A stretch of 64,000 nucleotides of DNA from Bacillus pinisoli (GTDB taxonomy: Bacteria > Bacillota > Bacilli > Bacillales > SA4). The position numbers were made by a program, and so were the translations under genes. Of this stretch, positions 49,940 to 58,808 are shown piece after piece. The notes under the pieces are model-generated. The model was not told where the DNA came from and did no database searches. It saw only the letters and a list, made by a program, of their open reading frames with translations. Each line of letters begins with the position of its first letter. The stretch's first letter is position 1. The stretch covers positions 124,001 through 188,000 of the forward strand of contig NZ_JAJQKI010000006.1 of NCBI RefSeq assembly GCF_023036475.1. Direction: 5' to 3'.

Positions 49940-50878
49940 TTAGCCTCTAATGGCTCCGTGCGGAAGCACCGCATGAACGCCTTTTACACCATTTACCACT
50001 TGAGTAATTCGTAAGTCTACCGCAACACTAGCTAACGCCGTCGCTTCTGTTTTTTCAATATGATACTGTGACTGGATAAACTGAACCATTTCGTCGAGGG
50101 CGATAGCTGTTGCTTCGTTTAAGTCTTCATGGAATCCAAATGTAATCCAGTCCGTTGGTGTTTTAGCTCTTGGCATGTTGATGTTCATATCTTCATGAAC
50201 AATTAAGGTAATATCAACATAATCCATCGGGCATTCAATGGCTGTACCAGATACTTCACCGTCCCCTTGAAGCGCATGACCGTCACCAATTGAGAAAAGG
50301 GCGCCTTCTACTTCAATCGGTAAGAATAAGCTCGTCCCCCTAATTAATTCTTTACAATCGATATTACCACCTACTGAACGAGGAGGAGCTGTCGGATGAA
50401 CTCCTTCACTAGCAGGAGCCACTCCCATTAATCCCATAAATGGCTGTAAACCTACATGGAATTTTCTTTCCCCTATTGTACAAGTACCTGTCATCGTTTC
50501 AGGTTCTAAAGCCCAATCCAGCTGAACTTGCTTAGATTCAGTGATCCCTAGCTTTTCATTTTGCCAGCTCTTGTTACCTCCTGACCAATTTCGACCATAC
50601 CATCCTGGAACCAGCTCATTTACTCTCACTTCTAATACCATTCCAGGTTTTGCCTCTTTTACAGCAATCGGTCCAACAATAGAATGTCCAGGACGCTCTT
50701 CCTTTTCTCTTGATGTATAAACAGTGCGTTCTACATTTCTTGCTGGTGAATATCCCCACTGGATATCGGGGGTCGTCAAATGAAGAGAATCCCCAGAGTT
50801 GACTGTAATAATCGGTTGATACTCCTTACTAAAAGAACCATGTAAGAACTGTTGTTGTAATTCTATTTTATGTATCAT
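49940..50878 (-). CDS. Acetamidase/formamidase family protein
   Basis: A 312-residue member of the FmdA/AmdA family, which hydrolyses small amides to ammonia and acid. Visible signatures: GHSIVGPIAVKEAKPGMVLE, PRSVGGNIDCKELIRGTSLF, and IGDGHALQGDGEVSGTAIEC, the metal- and substrate-binding core. SD AAGGAG lies before ATG 50878. No urease, amide transporter or regulator adjoins it. Substrate is unproven. Confidence 0.88.
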   Translation of the reverse strand: MIHKIELQQQFLHGSFSKEYQPIITVNSGDSLHLTTPDIQWGYSPARNVERTVYTSREKEERPGHSIVGPIAVKEAKPGMVLEVRVNELVPGWYGRNWSGGNKSWQNEKLGITESKQVQLDWALEPETMTGTCTIGERKFHVGLQPFMGLMGVAPASEGVHPTAPPRSVGGNIDCKELIRGTSLFLPIEVEGALFSIGDGHALQGDGEVSGTAIECPMDYVDITLIVHEDMNINMPRAKTPTDWITFGFHEDLNEATAIALDEMVQFIQSQYHIEKTEATALASVAVDLRITQVVNGVKGVHAVLPHGAIRG

Positions 50879-51179
50879 ATGTTCACTCCTTAAGAAAATA
50901 GGTCAGGTATTATTATTTCAATAGAGGAATACAAAAGTCCTTTTAATTTCGTGACCCTAAATTACTCTTTTCTTAGGCCTTTTCGTAGGACTTATGAAAT
51001 TCAATATTAATAATGATAGTGGAATGGAGCGAAAGACACTTGCAATCAAATCTCACTAAAGCAACAAGGTATAACGACATAGCGTTATCTTAAATAGAAA
51101 ATAAAAGAAAATTTTGGTAAAATAAAAATATTCTCAAAATATAGCAGATTAATCTGTACAACAACATAAGGAGAATAAA
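50879..51179. other. Divergent intergenic region, 301 bp
   Basis: Holds the promoters of the formamidase-like and MFS genes. A stretch around 50978-51075 (TTAGGCCTTTTCGTAGG ... AAAGCAACAAGGTATAACG) vaguely recalls a worn family-1 MITE but is not assigned. No RNA motif is seen. Confidence 0.35.
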
Positions 51180-52391
51180 ATGATCAAACCAAAAACAAAA
51201 GCATTTTGGAAAACTACCTTAGCGTTAATTATTGGTTCTATCGTTGTATTTGGAAATGTTTATGTGACACAGCCAATCTTACCGGTATTAACGGAAGAAT
51301 TTCAAATTAGCTCATTGATGGCTAGTATGTCTGTTTCTTTGGTCATTTTTTCACTAGGTTTATCTTTAATAGTATACGGCCCTCTTTCAGACAGTTTTGG
51401 AAGAAGGGGAATTATGTATGTTTCCATGTTTTTGGCATCTGTTTTAACAATCTTAATGGCATATGTGACAAAATATGAATGGTTGTTAGTGCTCAGGATG
51501 CTACAAGGGGTATGTTTAGCAGGTATACCTTCCATCGCAATGGCTTATATAGGGGAGGAATATGAAAAAAAGGCGATTCCACTTGCTATTGGTTTGTACA
51601 TAGGAGGAAACACAATAGGAGGAATGGGAGGACGCGTGATAAGTGGGTTTCTTACCGATCAATATAACTGGAGAGTTACCCTATTGGTATTAGGTTGTAT
51701 TAGTTTTCTTTGCTTTATCTTGTTTGTACTATTATTGAAACCATCAGAACATTTTGTTGCTAAGAAGCTAGATTGGAAGCTAGCGTTACGAGATTATAAA
51801 TCTCATTTACATAATAAAACGCTTCTTTTTGCTTTTCTAATTGGCGGGTTGCACTTCTTAATTTTTGTTGGACAGTTTAATTATTTAACCTATTTTCTTA
51901 GTGATGAACCGTATTCTCTTTCAACAACATTGATTGGATTGCTATTCTTGACCTATCTTGCAGGTACAATAAGTTCATCCTTGGCTGGTAAAATGGCGGA
52001 TCGCTTACCATTAACAACCTGTATATTATTAGGGATACTCATCATGTTTGTAGGACTCTTATTCACTTTATTTCATCACATTCTTCTCATTATTGCTGGG
52101 GTGCTTTTATTCTGTTTTGGTTTCTTTTTAGCCCATTCCATATCAGCCTCATGGGTTAGTAAGTACGCAAGTTTTGCGAAAGCGAGTGCTTCAGGTCTGT
52201 ATTTAATTATTTATTATATAGGTGGAAGTATTGGCCCGTTTTATTTAGATCCATTTTGGAGTAATATAAGCTGGCCGGGCGTCGTGATTGGTTGCTCATG
52301 CATCCTGGTCGCGACAGGCTTTCTAAGCTTTAAGCTAAAGCTTATTGAAACACCGGTTGTTTATTTACAAGAAAAGAAGAGTACTAGTTAA
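51180..52391 (+). CDS. MFS transporter, YnfM-like
   Basis: A 403-residue facilitator with 12 helices. The loop 2-3 motif is clear (YGPLSDSFGRRGIMY), and the N-terminal helix contains FGNVYVTQPILPVLTEEF typical of the YnfM/YgaY branch of drug:H+ antiporters. ATG follows AAGGAG. Stands alone. Substrate unknown; arabinose-like efflux is annotated for some relatives. Confidence 0.85.
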   Translation: MIKPKTKAFWKTTLALIIGSIVVFGNVYVTQPILPVLTEEFQISSLMASMSVSLVIFSLGLSLIVYGPLSDSFGRRGIMYVSMFLASVLTILMAYVTKYEWLLVLRMLQGVCLAGIPSIAMAYIGEEYEKKAIPLAIGLYIGGNTIGGMGGRVISGFLTDQYNWRVTLLVLGCISFLCFILFVLLLKPSEHFVAKKLDWKLALRDYKSHLHNKTLLFAFLIGGLHFLIFVGQFNYLTYFLSDEPYSLSTTLIGLLFLTYLAGTISSSLAGKMADRLPLTTCILLGILIMFVGLLFTLFHHILLIIAGVLLFCFGFFLAHSISASWVSKYASFAKASASGLYLIIYYIGGSIGPFYLDPFWSNISWPGVVIGCSCILVATGFLSFKLKLIETPVVYLQEKKSTS

Positions 52392-52436
52392 AAAGAACTA
52401 TAAAAGGATATTTATATTTCTATATTTTTCTATTTT

Positions 52437-52490
52437 ATAGGAACATATACCAATAAAATGCTTGCATATAGGAACATATTCCTATATTAT
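52437..52490 (+). promoter_or_regulatory. Promoter of the riboswitch-GGDEF unit with repeated motif
   Basis: TTGCAT (52462-52467), 17 bases, TATTAT (52485-52490). ATAGGAACATAT occurs twice (52437-52448 and 52468-52479), and the second copy is part of the dyad ATAGGAA-CATA-TTCCTAT that fills the spacer. A DNA-binding regulator is likely in addition to the riboswitch. Confidence 0.6.
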
Positions 52491-52513
52491 AAAAATAAGT
52501 AATAAATAAATAG

Positions 52514-52666
52514 ACATGACAAAGGCAAACCCATTGAAAGATGGCGACGCAAAGCTAAAGGGGCTAAGATCTCATTGATTATGCCAGCCAGTTACCGATA
52601 GAACATCTTATCGTACCATATGCTGATAGATAGACTAGTCGGATTTTTTTGGATTAGTCTATTTTT
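52514..52666 (+). promoter_or_regulatory. Cyclic-di-GMP-I (GEMM-I) riboswitch with terminator
   Basis: The core reads AAAGGCAAACCCATTGAAAG, then GGCGACGCAAAGC, then GGGGCTAAG and ends GCCAGCCAGTTACCGA, the standard GEMM-I architecture with GAAA tetraloop (aptamer about 52514-52602). A terminator follows (ATAGACTA 52630-52637 with TAGTCTAT 52655-52662, then TTTTT). It controls the PAS-GGDEF gene 46 bases downstream. Whether ligand turns it on or off cannot be read with certainty. Confidence 0.93.
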
Positions 52667-52711
52667 GTTGCTCGATGTGCAAAAATCAGTTAAAAGGTAG
52701 AGGATGTATAT

Positions 52712-53683
52712 ATGGAATGCATATATTTACTAGTTGGTTTATTACTTGGAGCAGTAGGGCTACAAATCTATAAATTAACAATAAAGGCAACCGTCAAAGA
52801 AAGATGGGCAAATGAGAAGCGAATTTATAACTTAGTTGAGAGTTCGAAGGATATCATTTATTATTACGATTTAAAACCTGAGAAAAAGTTTAGATACTTA
52901 AGCCCTTCTATAGAAAAGGTATTGGGCGCGGGATTAGTAGAAGAAAGTTATAAAAATCCCAATACACCTATAGAATTAATTCATCCAGATGACCATGAAT
53001 TACTATTAAAAAAACTTAGTGGACAATTAGACTATAATAAGCCAATTATACAACGCTGGAAAAATGCACAAGGCGAATATATACATTTTGAAGAATATGC
53101 CACACCTATTTATGAGAATGGAGAGATCGTAGCCATTCAAGGGATCATCCGAAACATTGATGAGAAAGTAAAAATGCAGCAAGATCTGGAATATCGAATT
53201 TCACATGATTCCCTAACAGGCATTTATAATCGAAATTACTTTGATACAAAAATGGAAAAATTTAATAAAACTAATGATTCAGAAGTAGCCATCATTTTGT
53301 GTGATTTAGATGAATTAAAGCAAATCAATGATACACTAGGTCACAGGTCAGGTGACTTACTCATTAAAGAAGCTGGACAACTGTTGAATCAGTTCTCTAA
53401 CCAAGAAACGACAGTAGCTAGAATTGGTGGGGATGAATTTGCGATTCTCATTAATGGTGAGGGTAGTCAACGAACAGAAAAACTTGTCAGTGATATAAAA
53501 CAAGCAGTAGAAGACTATAATCAAACAAGTGAGGCATTTCACATTAAGGTTTCAATGGGAGCGACATACAGTCCTACATCCATTGGAAACATGAGTAAGC
53601 TCTTTGTAACTGCAGATGCAAAAATGTACAAAGAGAAAAATAAGAAAAAAGAAGTAGCTAACGGATGTCATTATACTATATAA
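52712..53683 (+). CDS. PAS-GGDEF diguanylate cyclase
   Basis: A 323-residue protein: one N-terminal membrane helix (3-22), a PAS domain (about 38-155; ends IIRNIDEKVKMQQDLEYRI) and a GGDEF domain with intact active site RIGGDEFAILI (239-243) and DLDELKQINDTLGH. It makes c-di-GMP from two GTP. The residues where an RxxD inhibitory site would lie are NQET (230-233), so product inhibition through that site is absent. The gene is preceded by its own c-di-GMP riboswitch, which could replace it as feedback. Start ATG follows AGAGGATG. Confidence 0.92.
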   Translation: MECIYLLVGLLLGAVGLQIYKLTIKATVKERWANEKRIYNLVESSKDIIYYYDLKPEKKFRYLSPSIEKVLGAGLVEESYKNPNTPIELIHPDDHELLLKKLSGQLDYNKPIIQRWKNAQGEYIHFEEYATPIYENGEIVAIQGIIRNIDEKVKMQQDLEYRISHDSLTGIYNRNYFDTKMEKFNKTNDSEVAIILCDLDELKQINDTLGHRSGDLLIKEAGQLLNQFSNQETTVARIGGDEFAILINGEGSQRTEKLVSDIKQAVEDYNQTSEAFHIKVSMGATYSPTSIGNMSKLFVTADAKMYKEKNKKKEVANGCHYTI

Positions 53684-53715
53684 CTGTCGACGGTGTAGAC
53701 GTCGGCAGTTTTTTT
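53683..53715 (+). terminator. Terminator after the cyclase gene
   Basis: ACTGTCGACG pairs with CGTCGGCAGT, followed by TTTTTT. Confidence 0.85.
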
Positions 53716-53728
53716 GTCTAATCGACAA

Positions 53729-53759
53729 AACTCGACAGGTGCCTGGCACCTGTCGAGTT
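53729..53759. repeat. REP-like palindrome, copy 2
   Basis: AACTCGACAGGTGCC and its complement flank a central T, giving a 15-bp stem. The central 23 bases equal 37293-37315. CGACAAA precedes it and GTCGGTTTTT follows, so it may also terminate rocB-side transcription. Confidence 0.8.
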
Positions 53760-53775
53760 GTCGGTTTTTAAAGAT

Positions 53776-55440
53776 TTACTTCCTGCTTAACAGTTCGCTA
53801 ATCACAAGATTGGTTAGGTTAGGGACAATGTCTAACGAATAGGACAATTCCATTCGTTCGTACTTCTTATGAGCATCAAACCCATAAGGACCAATATTAA
53901 TAACTGGTATATTAACTTCTCGAATGTCCTGATAATGTACATAATGTTTGGTTCCCCAGCCAGGGTTATTGGTTGTGACTGCTTCAATGCCGGCTACATC
54001 ATCGCTTAGGGCAACAAAACTCATGTCAGAGATATAAGGGAAGAAATTTCTTACTACGATTGGATGTTGATAGTTAGGCTGCATCTGATCAACTGCATAG
54101 TCTAAAGCTTGAATTAAGTTTCGCTCGGCCTCTGATTCTCCTGAAAGTTCGATACGTGGTGAATAGAGGGAGGAATAAAATAGGATCATCGCAGGACGCT
54201 TATCCTCCATCCACTTCCAGGCTTCTTCTACGACTCTTGCTGCATACATTCTTGTATCAAGGCTTTGATCAAGAAGGAGTTGCTCTTTAAATTGATTCAT
54301 GTGCACTGTATATGAATCACCATGCGCTATCACTAATAATCCATGCATCTCTTCATAGGTCATGACACGTGGAGTCCACACTAATTCTCGAAAAGGCTCT
54401 CCGCTCATGTCACAGTAATTTTTATACCTTTCACTGTATACATCAAGAGCGTTTTGAAAAGCAACTAAAGCTTCTGCTTTTAGTTTTTCTAATACGTCCT
54501 TTGGTGACCAAGAATGGATAAAGAAATTATAATACACATACGCAGATAGTGCTGTTTGTACGGTGTAGGACGGTTTTAAATCGGTTTGCTTCAAAGAAAC
54601 AGGAGGTACGGTAGTCTCTCCATATGCTTCGTTACAAAGGTCCGGATTGTAACTAATTTGTCTTGTTAATTCAGCTGCCAAAAAGTTAGGATCTAGACCT
54701 TCAAAGCAAGAACCAACATGTGTTTCAGCTCCTGTTATGAAGAAGGATGGAAGTAGCTTACCAACCGTGCCTTTATAGATATATCGATTTTGGTCTCCCT
54801 CATATCGCGGTGAGACGAAATCTGCATTAATGGCTCCCTTATAGTCAAATCCGTGTTCTTTTTTCCAAGCAATTAAGTCTTTTAAAGCAGATAATATTCC
54901 GTGAGAACCGTCCTCTTCGTCACACTCCGCAACAAGTACAAGATTTCCTTCCAGTTCCTCAGGATACTCGGAATAGTATTTTAATAGATAGATATGGCTA
55001 GCTAGCCCACTCTTCATATCGAGTACGCCTCGGCCGAACATCCACTCACCGGATTCAGCGTGAGCTTTTACCACTTCATCTAGAATTAGTTCCTTCTTTA
55101 TTTCAACAAGAAGTTCATCAGGATTAGTAGCTTGGTCTTTTAATTGATTATAGTCATCAATTCCCACTGTATCCATATGTCCCATAAGCACAATTGTTGA
55201 GGAATGGGACTGCCCACCTTTCGTTCCTTTTACAAAAGCGAGAATATTGTAACGTTCCCTATCGTCCTCGATGGTCTGCGCCATCTTAATGTAAGACGGA
55301 TTTTCTTTAAAATAAGGATAAGAAGAAAGCAGTGTATATAATGACTGGGCGATCTCCTTCTCTCCGCTAGTGTTTACGATACTTTCTATATTAACGAGTT
55401 GCTTTGTTAAGAATAGTACTTCGTCTCGACATTTTAGCAA
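53776..55440 (-). CDS. rocB: M20 family peptidase, RocB-like (arginine utilisation)
   Basis: A 554-residue metallohydrolase of the M20/RocB type. IVLMGHMDTVGIDDY carries the first zinc His and Asp; FGRGVLDMKSGLASHIYLL the bridging Asp; LVAECDEEDGSHG the catalytic and zinc Glu. In B. subtilis rocB belongs to the arginine catabolic rocABC operon, but its reaction is unproven. Here it is alone and divergent from the arginine biosynthesis operon. TTG 55440 has AGAGGTG at seven bases; ATG 55458 upstream has no SD. Alternative name: generic M20 amidohydrolase. Confidence 0.82.
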   Translation of the reverse strand: MLKCRDEVLFLTKQLVNIESIVNTSGEKEIAQSLYTLLSSYPYFKENPSYIKMAQTIEDDRERYNILAFVKGTKGGQSHSSTIVLMGHMDTVGIDDYNQLKDQATNPDELLVEIKKELILDEVVKAHAESGEWMFGRGVLDMKSGLASHIYLLKYYSEYPEELEGNLVLVAECDEEDGSHGILSALKDLIAWKKEHGFDYKGAINADFVSPRYEGDQNRYIYKGTVGKLLPSFFITGAETHVGSCFEGLDPNFLAAELTRQISYNPDLCNEAYGETTVPPVSLKQTDLKPSYTVQTALSAYVYYNFFIHSWSPKDVLEKLKAEALVAFQNALDVYSERYKNYCDMSGEPFRELVWTPRVMTYEEMHGLLVIAHGDSYTVHMNQFKEQLLLDQSLDTRMYAARVVEEAWKWMEDKRPAMILFYSSLYSPRIELSGESEAERNLIQALDYAVDQMQPNYQHPIVVRNFFPYISDMSFVALSDDVAGIEAVTTNNPGWGTKHYVHYQDIREVNIPVINIGPYGFDAHKKYERMELSYSLDIVPNLTNLVISELLSRK

Positions 55441-55639
55441 TAGTAGCACCTCTTTCATGGGTATGAATAAAAATTATCTTACTCTAGCAAAAAAAACAAT
55501 AGAGGATGAAGAAAATGAACCGCCTATTTATTCATATACAAGTTTTTAATATGAATAAGGATGCATAAGTATAAAAAGCTAAGTGAGAGAAGTAGTGATT
55601 TTATTTATTATTTTATAAAAAAATGATAATTTTTACTAA

Positions 55640-55673
55640 TTTTATTGCATAAAAATACTACTGGTATTATAAT
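55640..55673 (+). promoter_or_regulatory. Promoter of the arginine operon with possible ARG box
   Basis: TTGCAT (55645-55650), a 17-base spacer and TATAAT (55668-55673). TTGCATAAAAATACT over the -35 resembles an ARG-box half (TGAATAAAAATTCA type) bound by AhrC/ArgR, which represses this operon in B. subtilis. The regulator gene is not in the window. Confidence 0.6.
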
Positions 55674-55707
55674 CATACATTATTAAAGGGTTTAGGAGTT
55701 GAGGAGT

Positions 55708-56745
55708 TTGAAGGCTGCGGTTATTGGTGGAACTGGTTACAGTGCAATAGAGCTCATTAGACTATTGCATCATCATCCTTATGTAGAGCTAGAGGCAATT
55801 GTCTCTCATTCTAAGACAGGTCAGGACCTAAAAGATATTTATCCCCATTTAACAGGTGTGATAACAACACCGTTAGCTGGCTTGGAGACGGAGTCAATTT
55901 GTGAGAGGGCAGATGTTGTATTTTTTGCAACACCATCAGGAGTAAGTAAGGATCTACTACCTGGATTTTTAGATAAGGGAGTTACTTGTATTGATTTGTC
56001 AGGAGATTTTAGGCTGAGGTCTAGAGAGTGTTATGAAACATGGTACCGTCATGAAGCGGCTGATGAACACTATATAAGTCAGGCTGTTTACGGTTTAAGT
56101 GAAAGATATAAAGAGGCGATTCAAGGAGCAGCATTTGTATCTAACCCAGGCTGTTATCCTACCGCAACTTTACTAGCATTAATACCTGCTATGCAGAACA
56201 AACTGATCAACCATCAATCTATTATCATTGATGCTAAGTCTGGCGTTTCAGGAGCAGGGCGAGGGTTATCGCTTGGAACGCATTACGGTGAAATCAATGA
56301 GAATCTTAGAGCTTATAAACTTGGGGCGCATCAGCATATACCAGAGATTGAACAGGTGCTTCAAGATGAGGTGAAAGCACCAGTGACTGTATCATTCTCC
56401 ACTCATCTTGTCCCGATGACACGTGGCATTATGTGCACGATTTATGCTGAACTTAATGAATATAAAACGTCAAAAGAGCTGATTGAATTATATAAATCTC
56501 ATTATGAAAATAACCATTTTGTAAGAATTAGAGAAGAAGGAATCTATCCATCTACTAAAGAGGTATACGGTAGTAACTACTGTGATATTGGCATTCATGC
56601 TGATGAGAGAACAGGTCGGGTCGTATTTGTTTCTGTGATTGATAATTTAGTAAAAGGTGCGTCAGGTCAGGCGGTCCAAAACTTAAACATCTTAAACGGA
56701 TGGGATGAAACAAGTGGACTGTTACATGTACCGATGTATCCATAA
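55708..56745 (+). CDS. argC: N-acetyl-gamma-glutamyl-phosphate reductase
   Basis: A 345-residue NADPH-dependent reductase, third step of arginine synthesis. Rossmann motif IGGTGYSAIELIRLL at the N terminus; catalytic Cys in FVSNPGCYPTA; HQHIPEIEQ carries the catalytic His. TTG 55708 gives the usual start (MKAAVIGGTGY) with AGGAG nine bases before; TTG 55699 is an alternative. First gene of argC-argJ-argB-argD-carA-carB. Confidence 0.95.
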   Translation: MKAAVIGGTGYSAIELIRLLHHHPYVELEAIVSHSKTGQDLKDIYPHLTGVITTPLAGLETESICERADVVFFATPSGVSKDLLPGFLDKGVTCIDLSGDFRLRSRECYETWYRHEAADEHYISQAVYGLSERYKEAIQGAAFVSNPGCYPTATLLALIPAMQNKLINHQSIIIDAKSGVSGAGRGLSLGTHYGEINENLRAYKLGAHQHIPEIEQVLQDEVKAPVTVSFSTHLVPMTRGIMCTIYAELNEYKTSKELIELYKSHYENNHFVRIREEGIYPSTKEVYGSNYCDIGIHADERTGRVVFVSVIDNLVKGASGQAVQNLNILNGWDETSGLLHVPMYP

Positions 56746-56761
56746 GAAAGAGGTGGACCTC

Positions 56762-57988
56762 ATGCAAGTAGTGGAAAAGAAAAGTGTTATGACAAAGATA
56801 GATGGCAATATTACAACGCCAATTGGTTTTCAAGCGGGTGGCATACATTGTGGAATAAAAAGAAAACGTTTAGACCTTGGCTACATTTACTCAACTGTTC
56901 CTGCCATCACGGCAGGGGTATATACAACCAATCTATTTCAAGCACCTCCTTTAAAGGTGACTCAAGACAGTATTGAGAAAGAAAAGAAAATTCAAGCAGT
57001 CCTCGTAAATTCAGGCAATGCCAATGCGTGTACGGGAGATCAGGGGCTACAGGATGCCATCAAGATGCAGAGCCTATTTGCTAAAAAGCTTGATATTCCA
57101 GACCATTATGTGGCGGTAACCTCTACTGGAGTAATTGGTGTTCATTTGCCAATGGAGAAAATTGAAAGCGGAATAAATGAGATTTTGCATGATGATTATG
57201 TAGGGGCTACACAGTTTGAGCAAGCCATTTTAACAACAGATACAGGAGTCAAAAATATATGTGTTCAAGTCGTCATTGACGGTAAAACGGTAACGATTGG
57301 CGGTGCGGCTAAAGGATCAGGAATGATTCATCCCAATATGGCAACGATGCTTGCTTTTATAACAACGGATGCAGCGATTGCTTATGAGGACCTATCGGCA
57401 GCATTAAAAGAAGTCACCAATCAAACTTTTAATATGATAACAGTCGATGGGGATACAAGTACAAACGATATGGTTCTCGTCATGGCAAATGGAGAAGCGA
57501 AGAACAATATGTTAACAAAGGATCATCCTGATTGGACGACATTTGTTGACGGACTGAAGGTAGTCAGTGAATCACTAGCTAAACAGATTGCTAGAGACGG
57601 AGAAGGAGCTACCAAGTTGATTGAAGTTCAAGTAAACCATGCTAACAGTGAAGAAGTTGCAAGAGCCGTTAGTAAGTCTGTCATTTCTTCAAATCTAGTA
57701 AAAACAGCCATCTATGGAACGGATGCGAACTGGGGAAGAATCATCTGTGCAGTGGGCTATAGTGGTCAGCCAATCAATCCAGAACAGATTACCGTTCAAA
57801 TGGGTCCGATTACAGTGGTAGAAAAAGGCTTACCTTACTCATTTGATGAGGAGGAGGCAAAGGCATATCTTCAAAATGAGAACGTACAAATCTTTATTGA
57901 TCTACATCAAGGGGAGAGTAGCGCAACGGCTTGGGGCTGTGATTTAACTTATGATTATGTCAAAATCAATGCCTCTTACCGAACGTAA
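56762..57988 (+). CDS. argJ: Bifunctional ornithine acetyltransferase / N-acetylglutamate synthase
   Basis: A 408-residue enzyme that transfers acetyl from acetylornithine to glutamate, giving the cyclic pathway. The autocatalytic cleavage region is present (KGSGMIHPNMATMLAFITTD; Thr of ATML is the nucleophile), with GNANACTGDQGLQDA and NWGRIICAVGYSG. ATG 56762 has AGAGGTGG upstream. 16 bases after argC. Confidence 0.96.
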   Translation: MQVVEKKSVMTKIDGNITTPIGFQAGGIHCGIKRKRLDLGYIYSTVPAITAGVYTTNLFQAPPLKVTQDSIEKEKKIQAVLVNSGNANACTGDQGLQDAIKMQSLFAKKLDIPDHYVAVTSTGVIGVHLPMEKIESGINEILHDDYVGATQFEQAILTTDTGVKNICVQVVIDGKTVTIGGAAKGSGMIHPNMATMLAFITTDAAIAYEDLSAALKEVTNQTFNMITVDGDTSTNDMVLVMANGEAKNNMLTKDHPDWTTFVDGLKVVSESLAKQIARDGEGATKLIEVQVNHANSEEVARAVSKSVISSNLVKTAIYGTDANWGRIICAVGYSGQPINPEQITVQMGPITVVEKGLPYSFDEEEAKAYLQNENVQIFIDLHQGESSATAWGCDLTYDYVKINASYRT

Positions 57989-58001
57989 AGGAGACGAAGT
58001 G

Positions 58002-58808
58002 ATGGAGTACTTGGTTATAAAATGTGGTGGAAGTGTTATGGAGCAATTACCTCCTTCTTTTTATAAAAATATTGTCCAGCTTCACGAAAGTCAAAGCGTG
58101 ATTCCAGTCATTGTTCACGGTGGCGGGCCTCTTATATCAACAATGATGTCAAAGCTCGGGACAGAAGCGACATTCATCAACGGACTTCGTGTTACATCGG
58201 CTGAGGTGCTGGATGTAGTCGAGATGGTATTAAGTGGAACCGTCAATAAACAAATCGTCCGAAAGCTTTTACAAGTAAAAGGGCAGGCGTTTGGAATGAG
58301 TGGTGTAGACGGAATGCTATTAAAAGCAGGTCCAACGAAAGATGCCACCACCCTTGGATACGTTGGTGAGGTAGTCGAGGTTAATCGGAAGGCACTGGAT
58401 AGTATGATGAACAAAGGCTTTATCCCAGTTATTTCTCCAATAGGAATGGATGAGAGTGGTCAACGCTATAACATAAACGGTGATACAGCTGCCTCGGCAA
58501 TAGCAAAAGCACTTGGTGCTAAGCTTTGCATGATCAGTGATATCCCTGGTATTTATACCGAGTTGAATGGTGAAAAAATGACATTAAAACAAATTACGAA
58601 AAAGAAAGTGGAAGATATGATCTCGTCTGGCATGATATCAGGAGGCATGATCCCGAAGGTGAAAGCTGCTATTGATGGGCTATTACATGGAATTCCTGAG
58701 GTGGTCATCCTAAACGGGTTAGAGAAAGATAGTTTACTACATTTTATGGCAGGATTAGAGATTGGCACGAAGATTGTGCTTTCAGAGGAGGGCCACTATG
58801 TCTACTAA
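58002..58808 (+). CDS. argB: Acetylglutamate kinase
   Basis: A 268-residue amino acid kinase that phosphorylates N-acetylglutamate. Signature VIKCGGSVM at the ATP site, VHGGGPLIS at the substrate loop and YNINGDTAASAIAKALGAKL. ATG 58002 has AAAGGAG at about 8 bases; GTG 57999 also possible. 13 bases after argJ. Lacks the N-terminal helix seen in arginine-inhibited kinases, as expected where argC or argJ sets flux. Confidence 0.95.
   Translation: MEYLVIKCGGSVMEQLPPSFYKNIVQLHESQSVIPVIVHGGGPLISTMMSKLGTEATFINGLRVTSAEVLDVVEMVLSGTVNKQIVRKLLQVKGQAFGMSGVDGMLLKAGPTKDATTLGYVGEVVEVNRKALDSMMNKGFIPVISPIGMDESGQRYNINGDTAASAIAKALGAKLCMISDIPGIYTELNGEKMTLKQITKKKVEDMISSGMISGGMIPKVKAAIDGLLHGIPEVVILNGLEKDSLLHFMAGLEIGTKIVLSEEGHYVY

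Noticed and set aside
50978-51075. Possible further family-1 MITE
   Set aside because: Only scattered words (CCTTTTCGTAGG, AAAGCAACAAGGTATA) match; terminal GGCTC/GAGCC and duplications are missing.
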